From assembly GCA_947652115.1 (NCBI GenBank), contig OX393563.1, positions 30,868,753 through 30,932,752 of the forward strand: a DNA stretch of 64,000 bases. Direction: 5' to 3'. The notes beneath the pieces are model-generated. The model saw only the letters and a list, made by a program, of their open reading frames with translations. It was not told the origin of the DNA and did not search any database. Of the stretch, positions 21,345-32,800 are shown one piece after another. Origin of the DNA: Blastomussa wellsi (taxonomy: Eukaryota; Cnidaria; Anthozoa; Scleractinia; Plerogyridae). Each line of letters opens with the position of its first letter. The first letter of the stretch is position 1. Position numbers and translations under genes: made by a program.

Positions 21345-23100
21345 CTTCTCGCCCTAATCCCCTGAGGCGCGGGGCGAGAACGGCGTTCCAAATCTGGCGG
21401 TTATTATACCGTCCAGTGACATTCTCGCGTATCTTTTCGCCTGTGGAAGCTGAGATAATGAAGCTGCCAACAAATATCGTAATCGACGAGAACACTGGCA
21501 TTTGTTTCAGATTTTGTTTTTAACATGTATTCGTTAGCTGAAAAAGGGAAGGCCTATGATCGTATGAAGGGAATTAAGAATTCGCGGCCGTAACGGAGGA
21601 TCTTGTCCGTACGAAAAGCAACACTGGTGCTGTTATATCGGAAGTTTTTCTGCCTCCTTTCGTCAGTAATCCAGCTAAAGCTAGATGACCACAGGAAACT
21701 ACTTCTTGTGCTTCTTCGTCTTCCCTCAGATCATTGTACGCTGTTGTACGTGTGTGTAATAAATGCTTTAGTTCAACTGTGATTGTACATGTACTGTATA
21801 TCGTAGATATTAACCCCGAGCTTGATGTGTTTTATGATCTGCCCAACTTGTGAATATGATAGAACTGAAGTTTTTCTCGTAATAGTTCATTCAAGTGCAT
21901 AATGCTCCACTCAGGCATTACATATTGCTGATACTGTATGTGAAGATTTCACAGATATCTGAGTGAAAGTGATTGTCTCCTTTTCGTTTTTCTGAAAATA
22001 TACCTGAGGTCTCCATTATGTGACAGTATGATGAAAGTTGATGATGATGAAAGAAAGAGGCCTGAAACTACTGTTAGAATTAAAGGCCAAAACCTAAGCT
22101 TTTGCTAATCCATAGTATGCATCACTGAACAATGATGCTATGTAGATTGACAGAAGATTGGATTTTAGCCTTCAATTTTAACAGAGTTTCAGACTCACTT
22201 CTGATTCACAATATCCAAAGATTTTTCAATACTTGTTTCTACGGAAGTGTGTCTTTAAGCTATTGCCTATTTCGTTCGGAATCAGGCTAAGCTAATTCAA
22301 AAGACTGTTTCACTTCCAAAATTGGAGGTCAAATTGTTAGAGTTTATATTCCATTGATTTGCATTTTAAATGGTGCAGGTAAATTTTTAGCAAGAGCTGC
22401 GCATGTGATCAAACAATGATTTGAATACCCAGGGGAAGAAAACACTCCTGTTAAAGTTCAGAACATTTATGAAGGGTTTCATTTTTGATTCTGTGTGGCT
22501 GAGAACTCTACAATAAAACTTGTCCCCCACCCCCCCACCCCCCCACCCCCACTAAAAAAAACGTTTAAAACAGATCTAAAAAGCTAAAGGAGATTGTTTT
22601 TTCTTGTATGCAATTATTCCCCGTTGTCCCTGCAATACTTCCAGCAAGGAGTTTTTTCTAACGAAGACTGACTACAAACTCCACTGCAACAGCAGTCTGC
22701 AGCACAGTAATCAGAGCAGTTCAAGTGCGCGACTCGGGCAACTTCTGCAACTTCTGACTGAAAACACGCGTGATAATCGTTAATTTTACTCGGTCTCATG
22801 CGATTACGTATACTAAACCGAACTTTGGCAAACGCTCTGTAGACTTGACATAAATGTTTCCTCACATCGACTTTCGTCCGCATGCACCTCCATCCGCCAT
22901 TACTAAAATAAAAACTCTGATGAAACTCACGCGCCTAGCCAATAAGAAACAGTAATCTATTTCACCAACATCACAAAACAATGCCTTTTTATTTCTCTCC
23001 AATCAAAATTTACTTAACATTTTCGCAAAAGTACGTGACGTCACTGAACGGCATTTTTGCCATCAGACTCGCCCGCGCCTCAGGGGATTAGGGCGAGAAG
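21345..23100. mobile_element. 1.76-kb TIR transposon inserted in duplication copy A
   Basis: Both ends read inward CTTCTCGCCCTAATCCCCTG then AGGCGCGGG. Similarity continues more weakly for about 100 bp (CAGTGAC...CG...CTTTT). Copy B of the duplication lacks it. The interior has no recognisable transposase; an 89-residue Cys-rich minus frame (22614-22883) is not convincing. The flanks are not identical, so the target duplication is unclear. Confidence 0.7.
22524..22552 (-). repeat. C-tract / potential G-quadruplex on minus strand
   Basis: Four runs of five to seven C separated by single A bases. On the minus strand this is a compact four-run G motif. It lies inside the TIR transposon. Confidence 0.7.
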
Positions 23101-25094
23101 GCGCCTGACACTTCAGACAGTCATTTTGCATAAGGAATTTTGCGGTGATTACGAGATTCAGATTAAAGTAGTTGAAGTGGGTTGGAATTTCCGGACGATA
23201 AAGACAGATTTTAAGATTATGATAAGATACCACACTGTAACCTTATTAGCCGACTATTAAATCAGTATAGATTAGAAAGCACACGTACACGCGCAAACCG
23301 CAAAACTATAAGACTAATTCTTGATACTAAACAGTGGAGTGACAAATAAAAGTACATATGTCGGTTTTCTTTAGATGAACAGTTGACACCGTGGAAAGAC
23401 GTATTTTCATAAGCAATCATTTCTATTAAAGATTTTTCAGTATTTTTTTTTAGTTTTTTTTTTTCGTAAAAAAGTTTCCGTGTAAGCCGGTCTATTGTAG
23501 ACCGAATAGAGAATTTTCTCTGATAAAGCACGGTCATGCAAAATGAAATGATCTTCCTTCGATCAAACGTACTGCATAAGTCTTACGAATTCCTTTTAAT
23601 TCCTTTCAATGTCATTGGCCATTTAGCTAATGAAGCAGTTGAGTGATTCGTGAATGCGAATGACTTATATTCACGTCCACATCCAGTATCTGATGAATCG
23701 CTTCTTTCATGCCTTTACAAGATTACTTGTTACTATTCTTGCTAGGCTATAAATTACTGAATCAGTAAAGGCACATCCCTGTAAAGTATGTTCCAAGATA
23801 AGGTCGAGTACTCACAACGCGACGTAACACTACAAGGGCCGAAATTATCTGGCGTGAAGGCAGTCAAGTGGTTTATAACATTCTAGATTAAAAAGTACTT
23901 TCTTTCAAGCGAATTTATCTTGGCCTTATCTCAACGCTATTACATTGAATAAATATACCCAGTGTAGGTCTAGCATTGAGCGAGTTGAATATCGTTTGGC
24001 CATCACAGAGCCTTTAGTGACTGCTCAATCGATGTCAGCTGCAACAGGAGAGAACGAGGAAGGGTGTGCTCCCACACATTGCATTCACTTGCTTTTATTG
24101 TGTTCTGCAGGTATATCTCAATTCACCCCAGTATATAACCTTCGACTTCTGTACGTGATATTACGAATGTCACAAAATCCCTCAATAAGTCATACGACGT
24201 TAATTTCAGTCAGTGTTGCTGATGAGGTCGTATTATCGCTAAAACTAATTCAGTCCTGAAGGTGTTTAATTTGCTGAGTGTCTCAGCAAACATGCTAGAA
24301 AATGTCTTTTTGGAGATTCTTTCTCAATTAGTTTTATCCGCTTTAGCAATCCTGGTCGTTCTAGCTTCACACTGTTTTACTAACTAACAATATTTTTGGC
24401 AATTTATACCAGTACCTTTGAAAAATTTTGTTTCTTACATATTTATGCACGGAGGGCGACAATGTGCAAAGAAGCAGGACCAAACGTTACCTCTAAGCCG
24501 CTACGTATCTTCGTTAAAATCCTCAACTCGTACCATAACACGATTAAAAATTTCTGGCATTCATAAATTAAATTGGCTAGCGTAAATAATTGTTCAAGAA
24601 TGATGACCCGTTTGATATTGATCCAGCTTGTAATATATCTTTTTCATTCAATTTACATTTAACAGAAGATTGTGACTGAAACAAGCGGGGACATTTGTCA
24701 GGTTTGTTAATATTTTGTAAATCCTTGCTTTAGTTAGCAACACTCCTTAGTCAATTTCATCTCTAGTTACCAGATCGCTAAATACCTATAATATAAAATT
24801 TTAACAGTTACGAATTACCCCAATTATTGACTTTCATAATATAAACACCGCTTGGGGATCTGATTCAATTTGCCCTCTGAAGTTTGGTTTTATAGTTGCA
24901 ATAGTCGAAAGATCCACATGGATTTTCTTGTGAAATGATGACCATAAACTCTCTTTAGTTCTTATATCCAGGTGCCTTTGGTTCTCGTTATCAAAAACGT
25001 GATAAGCTAAGAGCTGTACTTATCTTTTAGTTCAATACGCCATTTTCATTTAATTGAGTAAACTAAAAATAGAACCAAAAGTATGTAACACTAA

Positions 25095-25312
25095 AGGGCC
25101 CTAGTCAGTCACGCTTTGTTTACATCCGAAAATTTCAGTATTATATTTGACGGGTAGCGCGTCGCCAACGAAATAGATCACCGCGAAACTTGCTAAAAGC
25201 AATTTAAACACTTCTAGTAACATAACTTAAAGCAATGCAACAAGATCGCGCTTCAAATACAATTTCCATAATTTCGATGGCATCGAAAATGGCTGAGGCT
25301 GACTAGGGCCGT
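25095..25312 (+). mobile_element. TTAA-flanked MITE, copy 2 (218 bp)
   Basis: It starts AGGGCCCTAGTCAG and ends CTGACTAGGGCCGT. It is followed by TTAA and preceded by CTAA (one mutation). It is exactly as long as copy 3. TTAA targets suggest mobilisation by piggyBac-like or Kolobok-like transposases; this is inference. Confidence 0.78.
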
Positions 25313-25316
25313 TTAA

Positions 25317-25647
25317 AACTGGTCTTATGGGAGAGGTAGTTTGGGTAAATAGATGATGAACACTGGAAGTAAGTGAAACATATTCAGTGCACCGGACTTT
25401 CTGGTGAAAAGTGCTTTGCATCCTTCTCATATTTTTGTTTTAAAACTAGAACATAAAACAACATTCATTCTAGAAATTAACAGTTAATAGAGCGTTCTCA
25501 CTCACCTGACCAAAAAAACAAATAAATCGGAAACCATTCAGTGGACAGAGTCAAGAAACTAAGATATAATTATAGAAGATAAATAAAGAATACACAGTTT
25601 CAGGTGTGTGCGTTGTTCCAAACTTCATATATTCGTTGAAATGTTCC

Positions 25648-25682
<35 letters not shown>

Positions 25683-26173
25683 ATTGGTGTACCTCAGTGG
25701 AACAACAATTAAGAATAGTGTAAACATCTGGAATTTACTTTGGTTATCTAGGCGACTGAGTTCCTGTAGTGAACAAACAAATATTTGTATAAACACTTTT
25801 CCTAATACTTGAACTGCTCAAATGGCTAAACTCGCGACATTATCTTTTTTTGACAAACATGATAGTAACTTTGTGGCACGCACCGCCAAAACGCTTAAAT
25901 TCAAAATGCACTGCAGTGGTTTCCAAACGAAGAACGCTGTTGAGCTGAAAAGTTGTAAACGACACGTACATTTTAGATTTGACGGAAGCGGACGTTTTAC
26001 TTAAGATCTAAATCTGATCAAATCCGTAAGTATGGACGCTGTCTCAGTTACATGAGTCACGTATAGCTTCCAGGTTCCAAACCCAAACTAAGCTCAGTGT
26101 GTTTATTTTCAAGATAATGTTTTGTTTGTGTTTTACACGAAGACTATAAATATTGTGGATACTCAGCTGAGCA
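25317..26173. other. Spacer between duplication copies
   Basis: No gene or repeat recognised; short open frames only. Confidence 0.4.
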
Positions 26174-29100
26174 GGCGCGCAGTCAGGCAGTTAATTCGAT
26201 GTTCAAGTCATGACCTCTGAAACTGACGGAAATCAACTCTAGAAGACAGTCTACCGGGCGCCTATGGACAGATCATTGGACGACTGTATAGGCATTCAAT
26301 TGACCATTTATTGAAGGCCGTCTAACCATTCACTAGTAATGTGGGTAAGACGCCCTTGATTCGATGATGCGGTTTCCAATGAACAGAAGAATTAAGTAAG
26401 TGGAAAAAAGAAGGATTGAATGAAAATAATGAATCTTTAGTTAGTCATGTAAAGTTTTTAAAAGTTCTCTTAGCAGAAAACTATACATACTTTCAGTGTA
26501 TATTTATTTTATTTGTAACCTTTGATTTTTGATTGGATTATTGCCTGACATCACGCGACAGCGGATCCCTCAACCCGCAGAAGGTAAATTTTCGCAAAGA
26601 AGATTGTAGAAAATGCAGGAAACATGTCACAAGGCGAACTTCGATATTTTAAGTACTGCAGCCAATAAGAGCTATGCCTTAATTTCAGGCTTGTTGTAAT
26701 TGCGTGAATTTTAGGGTGTGGAATTAATTTGTAAATTACCTTAATTTGCGTTGTAGGCAAGCTAAACCGCCAACTTTTCATCGTATTGTATTTTGGGAAA
26801 TTAATTTCTCAGGCACATTATTGGAATATCTGTAAAGAATTCTGTCTTTGTCTTGTGCCAAAAGACCATAACCACAAACAGAATTTTAAAAAGACCTGAT
26901 TACAGCCATTCAAAGCTCCAGAGATAAATGACAGTATTTCATTAATAGACGACTATTAGCGATTGCTTGGAAACTGCACGCAATAGATAAAGGCGTTGAA
27001 TTATCCCGAGCGATATATCCACTTGAGGCCAATGTTAAAGAAAGTCATCAGGGAGAATGGGCAAGTATACCCATAGTATTCCTTTAGGTGTAGCGATGTC
27101 ACTCTGTTCGAAAAAGTTTAGTATTATACGCGATGATCCGTTCATCTTTTGCTTTAATGAAAATGTTAGTTCAAAGCACTGACTCTCTTTTCAGTAATTC
27201 ACTGTTCATGTTCACCTACTCTTTCAGTGTTCATTAACTCACTGTACTGAAGTGGGTTCCATATCTGCTTATTAGCTTTGCAGGGCATTATGTAGCTAGT
27301 TCGATGTTTACCATATCTCTGCCTTCTATGGAGAGGCTTGGTGTGATCATGAATAGATTATTTTGGCATGAGTCAGTGTAGATTCTAGAAGTTGGCGAAG
27401 TGCTCGTAACTTCTGGTAAAGCACTTCATCAGTGCGAGAATGGCTCAGGTATGCCTTGTGCTTCGCCATGCTCGGCTGCTCCCGTTTATTTGAACTGAAC
27501 GCCCATCACCTTGAACTGATTTCGCCACGAGGTGATTACTTTCTTAATTTGTTGACAGCCAATGTATTTTCAGATAGCCAAAATATTTGCCAAGATTTTG
27601 GATTTAGTGTTTTCTCCCCGTAGTTCTTTCATATCTACAACTACTGTAAGTTTCCCTTTGGCATGCTTGCCCCAACCTCACTCCGGAAATGGAATCATTA
27701 AATACTCACAATAAGTGTTAAACTCATCGCCAAAAGATGAGTTTGGGGAAGGTGCCTGAAGTTCCTGTGGGAACCGCCCCAAGCGTGAACAGTAACCATG
27801 ACAACCACCAGGCACCGTCACACTGAGCAACAACTCAGTGGAAAAGATCACGATCAAGCTACCCATACTTACCACAAGGGATGGGAAGGACGGGAGCAAA
27901 AGAAATCGCTGTCCCAGCTAGCAAAAGGTAACGCAAGCAAATGACTTGACCTCAACACGAGACCTGTAAAATTACCGAGCCCCTGCAAAGCCTTGGGGCA
28001 CCCCGGATTCACGCATGAGACCGCTGGCCAGCATTGTCTCGAGTTTAACCTCGCTTAAATTACATTTAGCCACATATCAAAGTCGACATTGTTATCAAAC
28101 TGGAAAGGTTGAAAAGGTTTTGGCGACAATAAATGCGAATATTCTGAAAGGACATTTCTCGCAACACTGCCAAAACTGCAGCCGCTTGTATACTTTCAGT
28201 AAAATGTTATTTTTATGGAGATTACGAGATTTAGTTAATGATAATTTAAAGTAGTTGAAGTGGATGGAATTTCTGGACGATAAAGAACGATTTTTAGATT
28301 GCGATAAGATACTACACTGTAAGCTTATTAGCCGGCTAATCTGTATACTCATTAGAAAGCAACACGCGCAAACTGCAAACCATGAAAGGGTAAAGGCTTG
28401 CAGAGAAGTAGTTCTACTCACTTTTGGTACTAAACTGCGGAAAGACGACTAAAAATACACATCTCAGTTTCCTTTACATGTAATACAAAATAAAAATGAA
28501 CACTTTTCAGTAATTTTTTTGTACAAAGCCCTGTTCTTTTTTTTGTTGTTGTTTCTAAAAAAAGATCTCCAATGCGGAGCAGAACGAATAGAGGATTTCC
28601 GGAGATAAAGCACGGTCATGTAAAAGTAAATGAACTTATTTCGAATACCTGAAGTAGCAATTAAAAGGCTGCAGCATTCGGCATTTTTTAAATTTAGTCA
28701 AACGTACTGCATACGACGTCTAAAGAGTTACTTACAGATATGCCATTGGTCATATAGCCAAAAAAGCAGTTGCGCAATTCTTGAATGCGGTTGTTTTCTG
28801 ACTTATGTGCACGTCCAGATCCACTATCTGATAAAATAAATCGTTTCTTTCATTCTTTTCCAAGATTACTTGTTACTATTCTTTCTAGGTTATAAATTAC
28901 TGAAACAGGAAAGGCTCATCATAAAGTATGTTCGAAATTCCTAGATAAGATCGACCCAACGCACGACTCGGCATAACGTCGATAAGGGTAATGTTGGCGA
29001 ACTGGCATCGGGCATCGTTCGTTAACATTCTAGATTAAAACTTACTCTCACGGTCTGACAAGCGGACTTATCTGGGCCTAATGTCAAGGCTATTGCATTG

Positions 29101-29895
29101 TATGTATAAACCCAGTGGATAGAGTGAACCCCAGATGCCCTTTAACCTTTAGTGAATGCTCAATGGAGGTCAAAAATTTCTCTTACAACGAGAAGGGTGG
29201 GCTCCCATACATAAGTCAGTTCCACATAAGCAACACGGACATGTGTTGTGCTACTAAGTATAGCTGTTAAAATGATTGAAATAGGTTTAGAGATTTCACC
29301 TTTCGAATTTCGGATTAAGGCAGGGCATGGTATTGGGAATTACATCATCGATTATCCATTAGATACACTGTCGCGCTACTGCAGACAACTTCAAATGCAT
29401 TAACGTCTGAAATAGATCTGAATTAGGGCACGGATTTTTGAAGTCCCGTTTGTCAAAGGGTACAATGGACAATGATCCTTTTGGTCTGTAATTTGGAAAG
29501 TGCGCTAACCAGGTACTGTACAAATAAAAGTTGGAAAAAATTGCTTGCAATCCATCAGCAACATTTCATAGTTTTTCCATAGGTGATCAGTACGTACTTA
29601 ATATGAAATAGGGCAAAGAAAGGTACGATTTGTGAAGCGCCATGCGTTGCATACCTCAATTAAGCAAATAATCTTCGACTTCTTCAGGTAAGTGATATCA
29701 CGTATGCCACCAAGGCCCCCAATAAATCATCTGTTAACCTCTGTCAGTATTGCTGATGAGTTTTTGCCGCAAGCTGTCAGCTCGATTAGCTGAATCCTGT
29801 TAAAATCAACGTATTATCGCTAAAGCTAATTCAGTTCTGAAGGTCAGTGTTTAATTTAGTTTCTCACTGACATGCCAAAAAATGTTTTATTAACA
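26174..29895 (+). repeat. Segmental duplication, copy B
   Basis: It is colinear with copy A. Extra sequence sits at about 26520-26640 and 27706-28072, and again near 29260-29640. It lacks the copy A TIR transposon. Divergence is spread evenly by substitutions and small indels, so the duplication is not recent. Confidence 0.82.
27706..28072. other. Hairpin-rich insertion in copy B
   Basis: It is absent from copy A at the matching site, between CAC repeats. Stems visible on the plus strand: 27721-27728 with 27736-27743 (8 bp), 27751-27758 with 27809-27816 (8 bp) enclosing 27761-27765 with 27770-27774 (5 bp), and 27821-27827 with 27834-27840 (7 bp). The density suggests a structured-RNA-derived SINE or retrocopy. 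I cannot match it to a known RNA. Confidence 0.4.
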
Positions 29896-32800
29896 GATGA
29901 CCGATTTTAATTTTTGTTCCGTGTGTACAGCAGTTTTCGTGAATGATTTCTAAATTCGTCAGAACTGTTTCAGCGTGGGATGGAAGAATTGAAGTATTTT
30001 GTCACAAATTTCCAATGCACTTGCAGCATGAACTTTTTTGCGATAATCAGTCTACATTTTACTCAAAACGCTGCGGTTGAAAGTCTTAAAGTCGTCTTAA
30101 AGTCGTCCTCAGCGGGTATGAACGTACAACGTCCCAAAGACCAGTAAATTTGTGTAGGAATTCGAACAATAACAACTTATATGAGAACTTTGCAAATGCC
30201 CATCATAGTTATAAGTTAAAACAAGCAGTTGCGCAATATATAAAAAGTTTCTTTGATGCTCTGAACAACGACATTTGAAACCATGACTCTCGACGTGGTC
30301 CTGTGGTCCTCAGTTGCATTATTTATTTATATTTATAAATGGTTGCACTTCATTTCGTTCTCATTATCTGCAACATCTGGTTCAGTAATCCTCTTATTAC
30401 ACTCATTAGCAACCTCTGAGCGGGACCACTTGTTACCATTTGTTTCAATTTGTCAATTTGTCGATCGTCAAGCATAGCGCCACCCGTTCAAACTCGTGAA
30501 AACGATGATCACCCCACATAGCCACTCACTTGTTTGGACAAGTGTACTCCATGACTACAATTTGTACAAGGATATAGGTTGAAGTAAGGAAAAAAATGCT
30601 CATGAGTCATTTAACGGTTATATCTTTGGATAAAACCCCATGCAACATGTTTCGATTGCTATTGAGCGCTACTTTCATATTATGCTGAATAAGGTGGTCC
30701 TAACTTAGCTTTCAGGAAAGTCTACGAATGAAACTCTAAATATGCTTTTCCACTTGTATTTTAAGTTGTATTTCAACTAATTCACGTTTGGTGCTATTTG
30801 TTTTCCCGTGATACTTTGTAAAATGGAACTTGCTTGAGCTCTGTCCATTTTGAACAGGCATGGGCACTCCTAATTAGAAGAAAACAGTTTAATTCAATTT
30901 GCCATTAAGTTACGTGTTTACAATTATAATTTTAATTCCAGCTGAGAACGTATTCCCCTTTTCCAGGCTGGTATTATTACTTGTTTACTCGTCCAAGTGA
31001 TGACCGATGTTCCTGAATTTCCTTTGGTTTTAGGTAATCATGGAAGTAATGATGACATAGTTTTCTCTACTCTAAAGTGAATTTGGAAAGCCAACATATG
31101 AAAATATAAATGATTTTGACGGAAACTTTTAAAAGATATCAACTGATAACATTCCTTGATACCAATATCATCAGGTCAATAATGGACAATTTAATTCAGA
31201 AAGTTTCTGAACTTGTAAATAATCTATCGACTAATTAAAATGACAATTTATATTTATCCCAGACAAATTTAAACGTGTAGTATCTGTCAGTAAATCAGTG
31301 GTATACGTGAGTGACCACAAACGCATGCAGGCGACATTGAAATACTTTTAATTCTTTATGCTTGTTTATTATCACAAATACTTTCCAATTTAATTTCTAG
31401 CACAATTTGATTGCGTTAGCTAACAACACCAGCTCATATATATGGAAGCCAAACAGTGGCGTGTACTATTTCCCACATTAGGACATAGAAGACGGCTGCA
31501 CGCAGGCTACCAAACAGGTGTCCAGTTGATGGATTGTTAGTGGAATAAGATAAAGTTGACAGCTTCGAATAACGACAAAAATGTAAAGCTACTCTTAATT
31601 ACGGCTTGTGTTCGTATAAAGCTATTTTGAGGTTTCTTCTTGAATATTCTAAAGAACAAAGAAATAATGGTCTCAATACTACAAGATAGAGTGATACGTT
31701 AAGATAAGCCGGTATTTTTGTGTAAACTAAGAAGGGCGCAGTGAAGTGTGTGTGGCCGAGGAAGCAAGAAAGGAAATCAATAGAAGTTGCCATTTGCTTG
31801 TATGTCCCTTAATTGAGGTCAAATGGGTCGAGAAAAATCTGGCTTAAGCAGATCATCACATTATATCATTTCTGTACATGGGCAGTAAATATATTTGATA
31901 TCAGGCCTCTATCACTGATCGCGTTTCCCTCAAGACCATTTATCTTACACACAAGAGACCCACTGTCGCTTCTGGAGAGAGAGTGCAAGAGGTGCTAGGT
32001 TTTTCATTTACACGTAAAAAACCAGGACTTGCGTTGCAGTAAACTTCTCGCTAATAAATAGGTAAGTTTGACTTTGAGTCAGAGTATAATTCTTTTCGAT
32101 TCGTTCAGTTCAGATAGACGAATACAGTCCGCTGGATCTCTTTCAGTCTAGCCCTCCACTAGAACTATTGTGGACTCTCACTCTCACTCTCGTGGACCCT
32201 TTACTTCATGTAAAGTTAAACATATAATCAAAATGTGATCCAAAGTTCAACCATGATAATAATTAAACCAGCTGGTATGCTTAGTGTTAATTCTCAGGAG
32301 GTGAACAAATCTCCAGTCCGTTGGAAAACAAAGAAATATCTGAGTCCTCTTTAATTATTGTCTTGGCAACTTTTCCTGGGCTACTGGGCTACTGTTGGCC
32401 AGCTGCTGCTTATATATGACCCTGTTATCCACTTCAGTGATCAACGAGAGGGTTTGATCAACGAGACACCTCTTGAGCAGTGTATGCAGAAGAATACAGA
32501 AGTTGAGACGGAGGTATTGGAATTCACCAAAAATGGTTTGGGAACAACCAACAATAATAAATGTGCCAATTATTGTCACTCAATATTATTTTGTCATTTC
32601 GCCAGTTGGGATTACCGTGTTCCAAATGATTATGGAAGAAGGTAAAGTATAAAACGTTTCAACAACAACAACAGCTTTATTTATCCCTTATTTAAATTAA
32701 ATTAAATTAAATTACATAGTGACATTACATATATTGCTACTTTGATCATTTCTGAGTGCATACGGTCTAAGTTAAGATCATAGAGCCTACCAGAGACATC

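Larger units (their letters stand above)
19621..24310 (+). repeat. Segmental duplication, copy A
   Basis: It begins GGCGCGCAGTCAGGCAGTTA and runs colinear, same orientation, with 26174-29895. Shared landmarks include the block around 20870-21080 (matching 27300-27520) and 23150-23270 (matching 28230-28350). Copy A has extra sequence at about 19720-20035 and the TIR transposon at 21345-23100. No convincing gene is seen in either copy. Confidence 0.85.

Noticed and set aside
22614..22883. Cys-rich 89-codon frame in the copy A transposon
   Set aside because: The Cys spacing fits no known family, no splice or start support; may be chance.
27840..27900. U1 snRNA-like ATACTTACC on the plus strand
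   Set aside because: The match stops after nine bases, which is just the complement of a splice donor.
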